From the NCBI RefSeq assembly GCF_005796205.1, contig NZ_VAHN01000006.1, positions 124,001 through 188,000 of the forward strand: a DNA stretch of 64,000 nt, written 5' to 3'. The translations under genes and the position numbers were made by a program. Positions 43,506-52,067 of this stretch are shown here, in pieces; the stretch's first letter is position 1; each line of letters starts with the position of its first letter. Origin of the DNA: Pseudarthrobacter sp. NamE2. GTDB taxonomy: Bacteria > Actinomycetota > Actinomycetes > Actinomycetales > Micrococcaceae. Below the pieces are notes generated by a model. The model saw nothing but the letters and a program-made list of their open reading frames with translations, had not been told where the DNA came from and searched no databases.

Positions 43506-43596
43506 CTTCCCCTTGGCCACGGACAACCCAACGACACCACCAACCCGCGGCTTGCCGCCCGCGGCTGCCAGCCGTGCACCTGATTGCTGCGGGATT

Positions 43597-43650
43597 GGCG
43601 GTCCGCCGTCGGCGACCACCAGCGAAAGCCGGCCACGACGGCGGACCGCC
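43597..43650. repeat. Long palindrome with GGCGGTCCGCCG arms, copy B
   Basis: 15-bp arms (43597-43611 and 43636-43650) around a 24-nt loop; same arms as copy A at 37496. Lies 40 nt past the stop of the next minus-strand gene and could terminate it. Confidence 0.65.
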
Positions 43651-43689
43651 CGCGGTGACCGGCCCCAAAAGAACCGGCCACCCCCGGCC

Positions 43690-44040
43690 TTATTCGCGGC
43701 GGTCGTGCAGCGGGACGGCTCCATAATGTCCGGCTGCACGGCGGAATCGGGCGTCACTGCTGAAGATGAACGTGCCGCCAAACATGTACCACGGGACGGG
43801 TTCTCCCGCCGGAGTGATCGGCTCGGCGTGGATCACGGTCTCGCGGTGGAAGTGCTCGTTCTTCACGAGCCGGACGGCGGGACGTTCCTCCGTGGCCTCG
43901 AACACCGGGTCGATGCCCTCACCGATGACGGTTACTTCCATGACGCGGGCGGAAATTCCCCGGTTCGAGAAGTCCGTGCCCAGGTCGTCCCGGTAGATCA
44001 GGGCGGTGATGCCCCTGGGGGCGCTGGTGTCGTTGCTCAT
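43690..44040 (-). CDS. Hypothetical plasmid protein
   Basis: 116 residues, unknown. Two beta-rich stretches (ISARVMEVTVIGEGIDPVFEA and VIHAEPITPAGEPVPWYMFGGTFIFSSD) suggest a small beta-barrel. ATG 44040 has AAAGGAG 7 nt upstream; the longer open frame upstream is not supported. Possibly terminated by palindrome copy B. Confidence 0.65.
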   Translation of the reverse strand: MSNDTSAPRGITALIYRDDLGTDFSNRGISARVMEVTVIGEGIDPVFEATEERPAVRLVKNEHFHRETVIHAEPITPAGEPVPWYMFGGTFIFSSDARFRRAAGHYGAVPLHDRRE

Positions 44041-44229
44041 GTGCTGGCTCCTTTGAAGTCGTTGGGGTGCTGTACTGCCCGGCCCGTGGCCGGGAAGTAC
44101 AGCGGGTTGCCGGTGCTGGTTAGGCGGCGTCCCGCACGGCGTAGGGCATCCGGTACCGGCTGGGCAGTTCGGCGGCGGCCTCCGGCAGGTCTGCCGGGCC
44201 TTGGGCCTGCCCGTTCTTCCAACTGGTGA

Positions 44230-44418
44230 ACGCCTGCTCCGGCCTGGTGGGAAAACCGCCAGAACGTGCCCGTAGGAGCCGGGAACGTCATCGACATCGA
44301 ACACTGGCGGGTCCAGGTCCGCCTCGGGTCGGCCTCACCACTGCGGACCTTCGAGCTGCGCCGCGAACCCCTCTCTGAGCAGTGGCTTCTGGAGGCCATC
44401 ACTGACACTGACAACTGA
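44230..44418 (+). pseudogene. Gene remnant upstream of the split ligase
   Basis: A plus-strand frame opens after a stop at 44227 and reads protein-like to TGA 44416-44418 (NVIDIEHWRVQVRLG, then LRTFELRREPLSEQWLLEAI). It lacks a proper start; GTG 44266 has no ribosome site. It looks like the C-terminal end of a small protein. Family not recognised with confidence. Confidence 0.4.
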
Positions 44419-44444
44419 GCCCAGCCCTGCCGTAGCGTAGGGCC

Positions 44445-44588
44445 ATGGGACTAGGAAGCGGGTTGCCGGCAGGGCTTGCCCCGCCGGTAAAAGTCGCGCT
44501 TGCCCGCGCCGTCAACACAATGCCGCGGGATAACGCACTGCCCGGGAATCTGTCGTTTGAACCCAAGTGGGACGGGTACATTCACTGA
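44445..44588 (+). pseudogene. ATP-dependent DNA ligase, 5' fragment (interrupted)
   Basis: 47 codons: LAPPVKVALARAVNTM, then the adenylation motif FEPKWDGY with the lysine that is adenylated (Lys41). Homology stops exactly after the TAC codon ending at 44579 and a foreign stop follows three codons later. The missing part resumes at 51028 in the same frame. This is the front of an LigD-type/ATP-dependent ligase broken by a 6.4-kb insertion. Confidence 0.85.
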
Positions 44589-44935
44589 ACACTGTCAAGC
44601 AGCGGCCTCTCGGACTGCCGCCGAACACCTCAGATCCCAAGAGCTTAAGACAATCCGATTGTGTAACTTCATGGCCTCTTCTCGGGACAGCCTTGCGGGC
44701 GGTTAATTCGGGAATTAGACGCCATACCGCCGGGGCGTCCCTGACGGCCGCATACGGCGCGGCCGGTTGAGGACCCTTCAAGGGTCAAAGGGTCAGCTAA
44801 GCGACCGGCTCATGACATAGCTTGAGTACAACTAGCTGGACGAAGAGCTGAAATCCTTCGAGCTAGGCCGCTGGCGCACCTGCTAGAAAGATGTCGGTCG
44901 CACCGGATTGAGTCGTCGAATACCTCAGCCTCAGG

Positions 44936-45106
44936 TCAGCGCCTGCAGTTTCCACGGATTGCCCAGTCGCATATGAGCTGTCCGGGGTCCTCAATAATTC
45001 CATTCTCTTGGAGCAAGGCGACGCCGACGCCGACCCCGACTAGCAGGGCTATAAAAGCTAATGCCAAAATGGCCGAACGTATCCGGTTGCTCCTCCGGTT
45101 TCCCAT
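44936..45106 (-). CDS. Small membrane protein (56 residues)
   Basis: Basic N-terminus (MGNRRSNRIRSA), one clear membrane segment rich in Gly/Val/Leu (LALAFIALLVGVGVGVALL) and a short polar tail with two Cys (LICDWAIRGNCRR). No strong ribosome site before ATG 45106. Not recognised. It lies near the left end of the element. Confidence 0.45.
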   Translation of the reverse strand: MGNRRSNRIRSAILALAFIALLVGVGVGVALLQENGIIEDPGQLICDWAIRGNCRR

Positions 45107-45188
45107 ACGTTGAGCTTCGCACGTTACGGAGCTAGAGGCGGATAACTAACTTCACCATGGAGCTGCTTCCGGCAGGATCACGAAAGTT

Positions 45189-45395
45189 ATGGATCGGCAC
45201 ATTTACACTTCGAACATGAGAACAAGCTTCAAGATCGCGCTCGGGTTCGCGGCTAGCATCACACTATTCTTGCTGCTATCAACTCTGTTTCCGGATAAGC
45301 CAGGAATAGCTTCAATACCCGGAGCGCTCTTCGTCGGTTACGTAGCAAAGCTCACCTACGAGCACAATAAAAAGGGCGGAACCAACACGCGTTGA
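45189..45395 (+). CDS. Small membrane protein, hypothetical
   Basis: 68 residues from ATG 45189, or 59 from ATG 45216 (MRTSFKIALGF). Two hydrophobic segments (IALGFAASITLFLLLSTLF and IPGALFVGYVAKL) and a basic end. Weak ribosome site. Cargo of the element, possibly expressed with the TIGR02391 gene 85 nt downstream. Confidence 0.5.
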   Translation: MDRHIYTSNMRTSFKIALGFAASITLFLLLSTLFPDKPGIASIPGALFVGYVAKLTYEHNKKGGTNTR

Positions 45396-45480
45396 GGGAT
45401 CGGCTTATGGGTGGCGCACTTTTTCGCACGAGCAAGCTGGCCTTCGATGGGATACCCGCCTGACAGGGCAAGATGCTTGC

Positions 45481-46215
45481 ATGAGCAAGTTGAACCATGA
45501 ATGGGCAATCAAGGAAATCGACCAGCTCCTACGCATGACTGACCAGGTCGGCTACGACAACAGCGGCGGAGGAGTCGTAGTGCTTGGAACACGCATGCGC
45601 GGATCGCAGACTGAAGCGTCCCAGCGTGCGCATGTTGTGGAACAAATACTTGATCGTGTTCTCCCCGGTTGGAGACAGGATCGGCCAGAGAAGGACGCGA
45701 AATTTGCTTGGCTCCGAGACCAAGCCTCAAGAGCCAAAGCCGCGATGCAAAGGGCAGCAGAGCTCGCTGAAAACCTAGGGGATAACGCTCCGGACATGGA
45801 CGCGGCCAATCTTCACCCCTGGGCTTGGGAAAACGGGCGATCCTACTGGAACACAGGGCATTATCATCAGGCCGTGATGCAGGCCGCTATCCGTGTCAAC
45901 GCCGAGACGCAAGCGAAGATGGGGCGCATGGATGTCTCTGAGACAGCGCTGTTCAATGAGGCGTTTTCAATGGATGCGCCAAAGGAAGGCGCGCCGCGAC
46001 TCAGGCTGACAGAAGATGACGGGGGTAAGACGTATCAGAACCTTCACCGGGGCGCTCGATCTTTCGCGGATGGGCTTTATACAGCTATCCGTAATCCTGG
46101 CATGCATAAGCCACAGGAAAGTCACGGCGGCGAGGAGCAGCTTGCCTTAGAACAACTGGCAGCCTTCAGCTTGCTGGCTCGTTGGATCGACCAAGCAAAA
46201 GTCCACCGGATATAA
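45481..46215 (+). CDS. TIGR02391 (Ymh-like) family protein
   Basis: 244 residues. The C-terminal half fits TIGR02391: LHPWAWENGRSYWNTGHYHQAVMQAAIRVN, then an ETALFNEAFS segment, PRLRLTEDD, YQNLHRGARSFADGLYTAIRNP and the closing LEQLAAFSLLARWIDQAKV. The family is found in mobile islands and near restriction or abortive-infection genes; its RNP/H motif suggests a HEPN-like fold, but activity is unproven. As cargo of a mobile element a defence role is plausible. The N-terminal 85 residues are family-variable. Confidence 0.8.
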   Translation: MSKLNHEWAIKEIDQLLRMTDQVGYDNSGGGVVVLGTRMRGSQTEASQRAHVVEQILDRVLPGWRQDRPEKDAKFAWLRDQASRAKAAMQRAAELAENLGDNAPDMDAANLHPWAWENGRSYWNTGHYHQAVMQAAIRVNAETQAKMGRMDVSETALFNEAFSMDAPKEGAPRLRLTEDDGGKTYQNLHRGARSFADGLYTAIRNPGMHKPQESHGGEEQLALEQLAAFSLLARWIDQAKVHRI

Positions 46216-46313
46216 GCTTCGGATCGTGATCCTTTATCGGGTGCTGCTCTCGGTTCCACGGCTGAACAAGGAGACAGAGACGACTTTCACTTACAGGGGC
46301 CTAGTGTTGGGTC

Positions 46314-47357
46314 ATGGATCGCTCTGGTGAAGCCCTCCCGTCGACGCTTCGCCCGCCACTGGAGGTGGTGTTGGCGAAGGCCGTGAAGGGCATTCCGGCG
46401 CCTGCTGCTCTACCCGGTCAGATGCTCTTCGAACCGAAGTTCGACGGCTACCGTGTTCTGATCTTCCGCGACCGAGACGGCGTGAGCTTGTGGTCACGCC
46501 AGGGCAAAAATCTGACCCGGTACTTTCCAGATTTAGCGGAGGCGGCAGGTCTAATGCTTCCCACCGGCTTCGTGGTTGATGGGGAAGCCGTGGTGTGGTC
46601 GGAGGGGAGGTTGAATTTTGAGGCCCTCCAACGCAGGTTATCAGCAGGTGGGCCGGCACTGCGGTCCGCGGCCGCCGAACTGCCAGCCAACTTCGTGGGC
46701 TTCGATATTCTCGGCGTGGCTGGGCAGGATGCCAGGGCCTTGCCACTGGCGGATCGTCGGGTCCTTTTGGAAGAGCTGGCAACGCTGTGGGCTCCCCCGT
46801 TTTCGTTATCGCCCCAGACCACCGACCGGGAGCTCGCCCGGCAGTGGTTTGAGGGCCTCGCCGGGGCCGGGATGGAAGGGCTTGTGGCCAAGAGCAGCAT
46901 CCAGACCTACACAGGCGGGAAACGGATTTGGCTTAAGGCCAAGCACGTCTCAGAGCTGGACGTCGTTTGCGCTGCCGTTGTCGGCCCGATGGAGAGGCCG
47001 ACCGAAATGGTGGCCGGCCTGCCTATTGACGGCGAGCTGCGTATTGTCGGCCGCAGCTCCACCCTAAAAGCCGCTGACAGTAAGGCGCTTTCCCGCTGGC
47101 TACGGACACCTGAAGGGCCTCACCCTTGGCCGCCAGTGGTGAAAGGAACAACGCTGGACAGGTTCAACCGTGACGCCTCCCCTACTGGGCTGACTCTCGT
47201 TGAGCCCGTCGTGGTCGAGGTGCTAGCCGATGCTGCCTGGTCCGGTCAGTCGTTTCGGCATTCACTGAGATTCCGGAGAGTACGTCCCGAGCTGGACCCC
47301 ATTGACGTCGGGCTCCCCTCAAGCCTGACCGTCGGTGACACGGACAGGCCAGGGTGA
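46314..47357 (+). CDS. ATP-dependent DNA ligase (intact, element-borne)
   Basis: 347-residue ATP-dependent ligase sealing nicks in DNA. All core motifs are visible: motif I FEPKFDGYR with Lys42, LWSRQGKNLTRYFPDL, VVDGEAVVW, FVGFDILGV, GMEGLVAKS and WLKAKH, then an OB-fold region. It is about 60% identical by eye to the split ligase that the element interrupts, so it is a diverged homologue, not a recent duplicate. Its last 37 codons overlap the 3' end of the convergent recombinase gene by 112 nt. It may supply ligase function lost by the insertion. Confidence 0.92.
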   Translation: MDRSGEALPSTLRPPLEVVLAKAVKGIPAPAALPGQMLFEPKFDGYRVLIFRDRDGVSLWSRQGKNLTRYFPDLAEAAGLMLPTGFVVDGEAVVWSEGRLNFEALQRRLSAGGPALRSAAAELPANFVGFDILGVAGQDARALPLADRRVLLEELATLWAPPFSLSPQTTDRELARQWFEGLAGAGMEGLVAKSSIQTYTGGKRIWLKAKHVSELDVVCAAVVGPMERPTEMVAGLPIDGELRIVGRSSTLKAADSKALSRWLRTPEGPHPWPPVVKGTTLDRFNRDASPTGLTLVEPVVVEVLADAAWSGQSFRHSLRFRRVRPELDPIDVGLPSSLTVGDTDRPG

Positions 47358-49807
47358 TCCAGCATTTCGTTGCGTCGGCGACGAAGGTGGACCAGGTTCT
47401 CCTCGAGGGCTTTGACCTCGCCCAGCCACTGGTGCTTCCGGGCTTCGTCCAGGCGAGCTTCGGCGTTCGCGGTCATGTCCTCTACACGTCCTGCTTGTGC
47501 GGGGTCGACCTGCAGGAAGCGGCACTTGATGCAGGCGTGTTCGTGCACGCAGGGGGTGGCGTAGGGCCGGTGACAGGTCCCCAGAGCGACCCGGCGCAGG
47601 AGGAAATGTTGTTCGAACTCTTGCCACTCCTCCGATGATGCCGTGCGCAGTTCATGGCCGGGACGGGTTTGTCTGCGGCGTTCAATAAAGGCGTGGTGGG
47701 CCTGGATGACGTGCTCGGGGAACACTGCCGTGTAGCCGCGGGTGGTTTCCAGGTTCAGGTGTCCAAGGAGGGTGGAGACGATATGCAGAGGTAGGCCCGA
47801 GTCTACGAGCTCGGTGGCGAAGAGCCGTCGAAAATCGTGGGGTGTGAAAGTCACGGGCATGCCCCCATCGCTGAGTCCTGCGTGGGAGGCGATACCTATT
47901 AGTAGCTTCCGAACGTAGTGGTTAGACAGAACGTTTTGGGTGGGCCCGACCAGCCGGGCGAATAGGTGAGGCAGGCGTTCGCTGAAGGTTTTGTCGTTGG
48001 GATCGTATCGAGTGGACAGTGGCACGGCTTGGCCAGTGCCGCGGGCCCGCCGTTGAACATCGACAAGGATCTTGACCAGTTCAGGGGACATGGGGATTAG
48101 TCGCTCCTGGTCAGTCTTGGACGGCACGATGTGCAGGAGCGGCACGATGGTGTTGGTCGTGGGGGCCACATAATGGCGGAGCGACAGTTGGGTCAGCTCC
48201 AGTAATTCTTCGATCCTGACGCCGGTTTCCTTCAGGGTTGACGCCACCGCCCAGCCCCAAAAGCTGTCGGCCTCGACAGAGGTGACGTCGGCTCGTTTCC
48301 CCACAGGGACAGGTGGTCTGGAACCTGCCTCGGCGCTTATCACCTCCGCCCAAATCCTGGCGCGAGTGTTCGCCTTGGTCCGAACGGGCGGGTCGTGGCG
48401 CCGATAGGTCACCCCGTCAACGGCGTAGGTCTCCAGATGTGTGGCTGCCACAGTGCGTTCGAGTAGCCGGTGGCCTTTTTCCTTCAGGTCCTCTGCGGAG
48501 CGCATGAATGCCGGCAAGAGAGGTGTGAGGGATCGGGTGCGTTGCTGCATGCGTGCCTCGACTTGGCGTCGGCGCTTGGAGGAGGCCTTGGATTCGGCGC
48601 GTGGAAGTGGAATTGGTGCAACCCAGATGGCCCAGCGCTCGGGTTGCTCGTGCGACCACTCGGCGATGTCCCGGTAGAGGGCCCTTACGGCGAAGAACGT
48701 TGAGGCTGTTTCGTTGCGTGGTGTTCCCTCCAACGTGGTCTTGACACGCTCGCGCCATTTAACAGCGACGTCAGGAGCAAGATGCAGGTTCTGCTGGGCG
48801 GGGTTGATGTCGAGTACCTCGGCCCAAAAAAGCCGGATCAGTCTGTAGGAAAGGCTTTCGAGCGAGCCGTAATCCATGCTGGGTTTGAGCTCTTCGAGGT
48901 AATCGATGAGCAGGTTCCTGACTCCTGATTCCGGAATCCCGTACCGTCGTACCAAAGTTTCAACGGTGTGTCTGCGGTTCACCACGTTTGCGTGCCAGGC
49001 TGCCCGCAGCGTCGCGGGTTCTCCGGCGAGGGGCCCGAGACTAACAAGCAGTTCCCATGCCAGGTGCTCTTTCGCGTGCCGGGTGCTGGTACGAGCGGTG
49101 TGTGAATATGCCAGGATGTCTTCTCCGGTCAGCTGACCCAAACGTTTGCCCGTTCTCACCATCACCCTTGCAATGGCGTTCTCAGCGTTGCGGCGCACGA
49201 GGTGATGCGCGGCCATGTATTGGGGAAGGCTACGCATGCGCGGCGTCTCCACTGGTTCGGCAGCGTCGAGGAAGCTGACAGCTCCCTGGCTGAGGTTCCA
49301 CTGCTTCGAAGAGAACATCCACTCATAGGATGGGCGGACGAGCCGGGCCCGAACGATGCTCGTAATGCCCAGGCTAATCTCCTTCCTCGGTCGTTCCAGT
49401 CGTTCACTGAGTCCACTCAGGCCAGTTCTCGGCGACTGGTCCAGCCCGGACGCGAACCAGCGTTCTTCCCATGTCTCCCCCGGAAAGAGCAGCAGCCATT
49501 CCAAAACGTCGCGGGTAGCACGGCTGGTGGATCTTGCACGCTTTGGACTCCTCCCGTAGGCGCCGTTACAGCTATCAACCCATGCGAGGGTTTCCTCAGC
49601 TCCAAGCGACTGGAGATGCCGGAACTCCCAATGTTCGTCCTGCGGACCCAGAATGCCGGCGTCGTACGCTGGACGGGGCATTGCCTTATTCCGTGCCGTA
49701 AAAGTACTGTCCGCCTGCAGCCGCAACTCGTTGACCCGGGCAGAGGTCTGGGCTGCGGCGACCTGGGCCGGGGACCGCAAGTCCTGCCTAACGGCTTCGC
49801 CGGTCAT
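47246..49807 (-). CDS. Large tyrosine recombinase/transposase (TnpB-like)
   Basis: 853 residues. A long N-terminal half (about 1-480) precedes the catalytic domain: Arg in KETGVRIEELLELT, Lys in VPSKTDQER, HxxR in TPHDFRRLFATEL, GH in LLGHLNLETTRGYTA, with the nucleophile Tyr in that last motif. A Cys-rich C-terminal motif (CHRPYATPCVHEHACIKCRF) resembles those in TnpB-type recombinases of Tn554-like elements. The start overlaps the end of the next recombinase (ATGA). The last 37 residues overlap the ligase gene antisense and look non-conserved, so the true ancestral end may have been cut. Confidence 0.9.
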   Translation of the reverse strand: MTGEAVRQDLRSPAQVAAAQTSARVNELRLQADSTFTARNKAMPRPAYDAGILGPQDEHWEFRHLQSLGAEETLAWVDSCNGAYGRSPKRARSTSRATRDVLEWLLLFPGETWEERWFASGLDQSPRTGLSGLSERLERPRKEISLGITSIVRARLVRPSYEWMFSSKQWNLSQGAVSFLDAAEPVETPRMRSLPQYMAAHHLVRRNAENAIARVMVRTGKRLGQLTGEDILAYSHTARTSTRHAKEHLAWELLVSLGPLAGEPATLRAAWHANVVNRRHTVETLVRRYGIPESGVRNLLIDYLEELKPSMDYGSLESLSYRLIRLFWAEVLDINPAQQNLHLAPDVAVKWRERVKTTLEGTPRNETASTFFAVRALYRDIAEWSHEQPERWAIWVAPIPLPRAESKASSKRRRQVEARMQQRTRSLTPLLPAFMRSAEDLKEKGHRLLERTVAATHLETYAVDGVTYRRHDPPVRTKANTRARIWAEVISAEAGSRPPVPVGKRADVTSVEADSFWGWAVASTLKETGVRIEELLELTQLSLRHYVAPTTNTIVPLLHIVPSKTDQERLIPMSPELVKILVDVQRRARGTGQAVPLSTRYDPNDKTFSERLPHLFARLVGPTQNVLSNHYVRKLLIGIASHAGLSDGGMPVTFTPHDFRRLFATELVDSGLPLHIVSTLLGHLNLETTRGYTAVFPEHVIQAHHAFIERRRQTRPGHELRTASSEEWQEFEQHFLLRRVALGTCHRPYATPCVHEHACIKCRFLQVDPAQAGRVEDMTANAEARLDEARKHQWLGEVKALEENLVHLRRRRNEMLDHPGLSVSPTVRLEGSPTSMGSSSGRTLRNLSECRND

Positions 49808-50955
49808 TCCTGCAGCCCCAGCAGTTCGCGCAACGCCGCGCCGTCGTACTCCGGTTCGATGCCCGGCGCCTCTTGCGGAGGTCTGGCGTAGTGCTCCAGG
49901 ACTTTCTGCAACACGTCTTCCATCCGGGGCTGGGTGTAGATGCTTGTTGTCGTGACGTTTACGTGGCGAAGCACGGTTTGCACGTCGACAAGAGTGAAGG
50001 CGGGATCGGCGATCATCCGCTCCGCGGCCGTGTGCCGCAGATCGTGGAGGGTCCAGTTCGACCCCAACTTTTTCTGCGCTCTGGCAAACATCTGCCGCGC
50101 GGCCGCGTACTCAAGCGGTCGCCGGTTCTTGGGGTGCAGCGTCCACCAGACGCGGTCCCCGGGAGAGGCCGGCTGACCTTCGCGCATGTACAGCGCTAAC
50201 CACACGAAAGCATCAGCGCTGGCAGGAATGAGATCGCGATTGCGGGTTCCCTTGCTCGTCACCACCAGCGTGTGTTCCCCGAAATCGTAATCCCCGTGGC
50301 GCAAGCCCAGCAGTTCCTCCGCGCGGGCACCGCTGCTAAGCCAAAAGGACAACATGGCCCTGTCCCGATGACTCGTCAGTCCGTTGAAGATAGACGCCAT
50401 AGCGGCGTCCGGAATGCCCCGCCAGGCTGGTTTTGGAACACGTTGCCGGTATGTCCCCCGCCGGCTCGGCCGAAACTGCTCCATTGGGTTGTGATGCGCG
50501 TAAACCCTTGCCCCCGAGACCCGCTGCCGGGGCACCGGATTAACCAGTGGACCCAGATTCATCTCGAGGGCGAAGTCGTAAAAACTGGATAAGACCGTGA
50601 GCTGATGATTGATGGAATTGGCTGAGAACGTGGTCCCTGGTCCTCGTTTTCGGGTCACAGCATTGGTAGTGACGGTCTGATCGCTCCCCCTTCGCAGACT
50701 GTTAGCTGTGGGGGAAGCCCGCATGTGTTCTACCAACGCCCTGACATCGAGTCGTTCAGCCCGTTCCCAAGGCACGAACCGGTCATGAAGAAATCGGAAC
50801 CAGCGCAACAAGTCATAGGCATAACTGCGCAAGGTGGCAGGAGAACAGTCGGAAGCCGACAGGTCACGCAGGAACGACGAAGCAGCCAAGTGTTCCGTGT
50901 CCGGGAAAATCAGCCTGTACGGAAGACCAGCATCTGCCTTCATCACCTTGCCCAT
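49804..50955 (-). CDS. Tyrosine recombinase/transposase (TnpA-like)
   Basis: 383 residues from ATG 50955; a TTG at 51009 would add 18. The N-terminal SAM-like core-binding domain (SPATLRSYAYDLLRWFRFLH) precedes the catalytic domain: Arg in SGARAEELLGLRHGD, Lys in VVTSKGTRNRD, HxxR in TLHDLRHTAAERM, His in VLRHVNVTTTSIYTQP with the nucleophile Tyr. The gene starts within about 75 nt of the element's right end and reads inward, as tnpA does in Tn554. It is translationally coupled to the large recombinase. Confidence 0.92.
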   Translation of the reverse strand: MGKVMKADAGLPYRLIFPDTEHLAASSFLRDLSASDCSPATLRSYAYDLLRWFRFLHDRFVPWERAERLDVRALVEHMRASPTANSLRRGSDQTVTTNAVTRKRGPGTTFSANSINHQLTVLSSFYDFALEMNLGPLVNPVPRQRVSGARVYAHHNPMEQFRPSRRGTYRQRVPKPAWRGIPDAAMASIFNGLTSHRDRAMLSFWLSSGARAEELLGLRHGDYDFGEHTLVVTSKGTRNRDLIPASADAFVWLALYMREGQPASPGDRVWWTLHPKNRRPLEYAAARQMFARAQKKLGSNWTLHDLRHTAAERMIADPAFTLVDVQTVLRHVNVTTTSIYTQPRMEDVLQKVLEHYARPPQEAPGIEPEYDGAALRELLGLQE

Positions 50956-51027
50956 ATTGCCTGTCACAGGTTCCAGCCTTCCTGATGAGGGTTTCCAAGA
51001 GACCAACACAAGGTGCAGTTAACATGC

Positions 51028-51915
51028 CGATGTGTTGCCGTAACGGGCGACCGGGGGGCCACGCTGTGGTCCCGGCAAGGGAAGGATCTTACCGGGTACT
51101 TCCCTGAACTGTCGGCTGCGGTCGCTTCGGCCGTTCCCCCGGGATGCGTGATCGACGGCGAAGCCGTGATCTGGACACAGGGCCGGCTGAACTTCACCGC
51201 CCTGCAGCAACGCCTGGGCGCCGGACCAAAAACCCTCCCCGGGCTGGTCGCCGCGACGCCGGCCAGCTACGCAGCGTTCGATGTCCTGGCCGTCGCCGGG
51301 CACGACGCCCGGGACCTGCCGCTCAGCGACCGGCGGGCACTTCTGGAAGAACTGGCAGCCGGCTGGGAACCGCCGCTGTCCCTCTCCCCCGCCACCACCG
51401 ACCGGGACGTGGCCCAACAATGGCTGGAAGACATGCCGCGCACCGGTATCGAAGGGCTGGTCATCAAAGGGACAAACCAGCCATACACCCCTGGCGTCCG
51501 GTCCTGGCTGAAGCTCAAACACAGGGAAACCCTGGAAATCATCTGCGCGGCTGTGATCGGGCCGATCACCCAACCCTCAGAAGTCGTCGCCGGCCTCGTC
51601 CTGGATGGCGAGCTGCGGATCGTTGGCCGGTCCACGCCACTGAAGACGAGGGAGAGCCGGGAACTGGCGCGGTGGCTTCATCCACCAAAAGGTGAGCATC
51701 CGTGGCCGGCCACCATCAAAGGTACGGCCCTGGACAGGTTCAACCGGGACAAGGAGCCCGTGGCCCTGACACTCGTGGAACCCGTGGTTGTTGAGGTTTC
51801 CGCCGACACTGCCTGGTCTGGGAGGTCCTTCCGGCATCCGCTGCGGGTGCTCCGGGCACGGCCGGAACTGTCCCCTGCCGATGTCGTCCTGCCGGACCGG
51901 CTTCAGGCAGGTTAG
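51028..51915 (+). pseudogene. ATP-dependent DNA ligase, 3' fragment (interrupted)
   Basis: Continues the ligase begun at 44445, from CGA (Arg after DGY) to TAG 51915: ATLWSRQGKDLTGYFPEL, VIDGEAVIW, GIEGLVIKG, SWLKLKHRETLEIICAAVIGP and the OB-fold end RARPELSPADVVLP. It lacks motif I and the adenylated lysine, so it cannot work alone. An upstream TTG (51013) could start a 300-residue truncated product from element sequence. No other lesion is seen, so precise excision would restore the gene. Confidence 0.88.
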
Positions 51916-52058
51916 CGGTCCGTGCGGATTGTTATGGGGTTTTGGCTCTCTTCGAGGAGCGCGTAGAGGTTTTCCCGTGCTTCTTCGTAGGTGTCGCCTT
52001 CTGCCTCGAGGTGCCCGTAGCTGCCGTCCGGGTGAGTGATGGTGCCGGTGAGTATCAC
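51912..52058 (-). CDS. Small hypothetical protein (48 residues), HicB-like
   Basis: A short frame with a convincing protein pattern: ILTGTITHPDGSYGHLEAEGDTYEEARENLYALLEESQ, a beta-beta-helix arrangement as in HicB-type or DUF1902-like small proteins. GTG 52058 is the only start between an upstream stop and the conserved part; GGGGG lies directly before it, so initiation may rely on coupling to the SRAP gene, which ends 10 nt upstream. It overlaps the convergent ligase stop by 4 nt. Confidence 0.55.
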   Translation of the reverse strand: MILTGTITHPDGSYGHLEAEGDTYEEARENLYALLEESQNPITIRTDR

Positions 52059-52067
52059 CCCCTGAGC

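Larger units (their letters stand above)
44580..51027. mobile_element. 6.4-kb two-recombinase element inserted in a DNA ligase gene
   Basis: The limits are set by the host gene: codons ...GAC GGG TAC end at 44579 and CGA TGT GTT GCC... resume at 51028. Joining them restores the spacing seen in the intact ligase at 46314 (DGYR, then 13 residues to SLW/TLW-SRQG) with no base lost or gained. The insert carries two overlapping tyrosine-recombinase genes whose first start lies just inside the right end, plus cargo: two small membrane proteins, a TIGR02391 protein and a complete ligase. Both ends contain an ACAT and imperfect related arms (ATTCACTG at left; CAGTTAACATG at right). Gene order resembles Tn554-type transposons, which also insert without target duplication; that kinship is inference. 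Confidence 0.75.
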
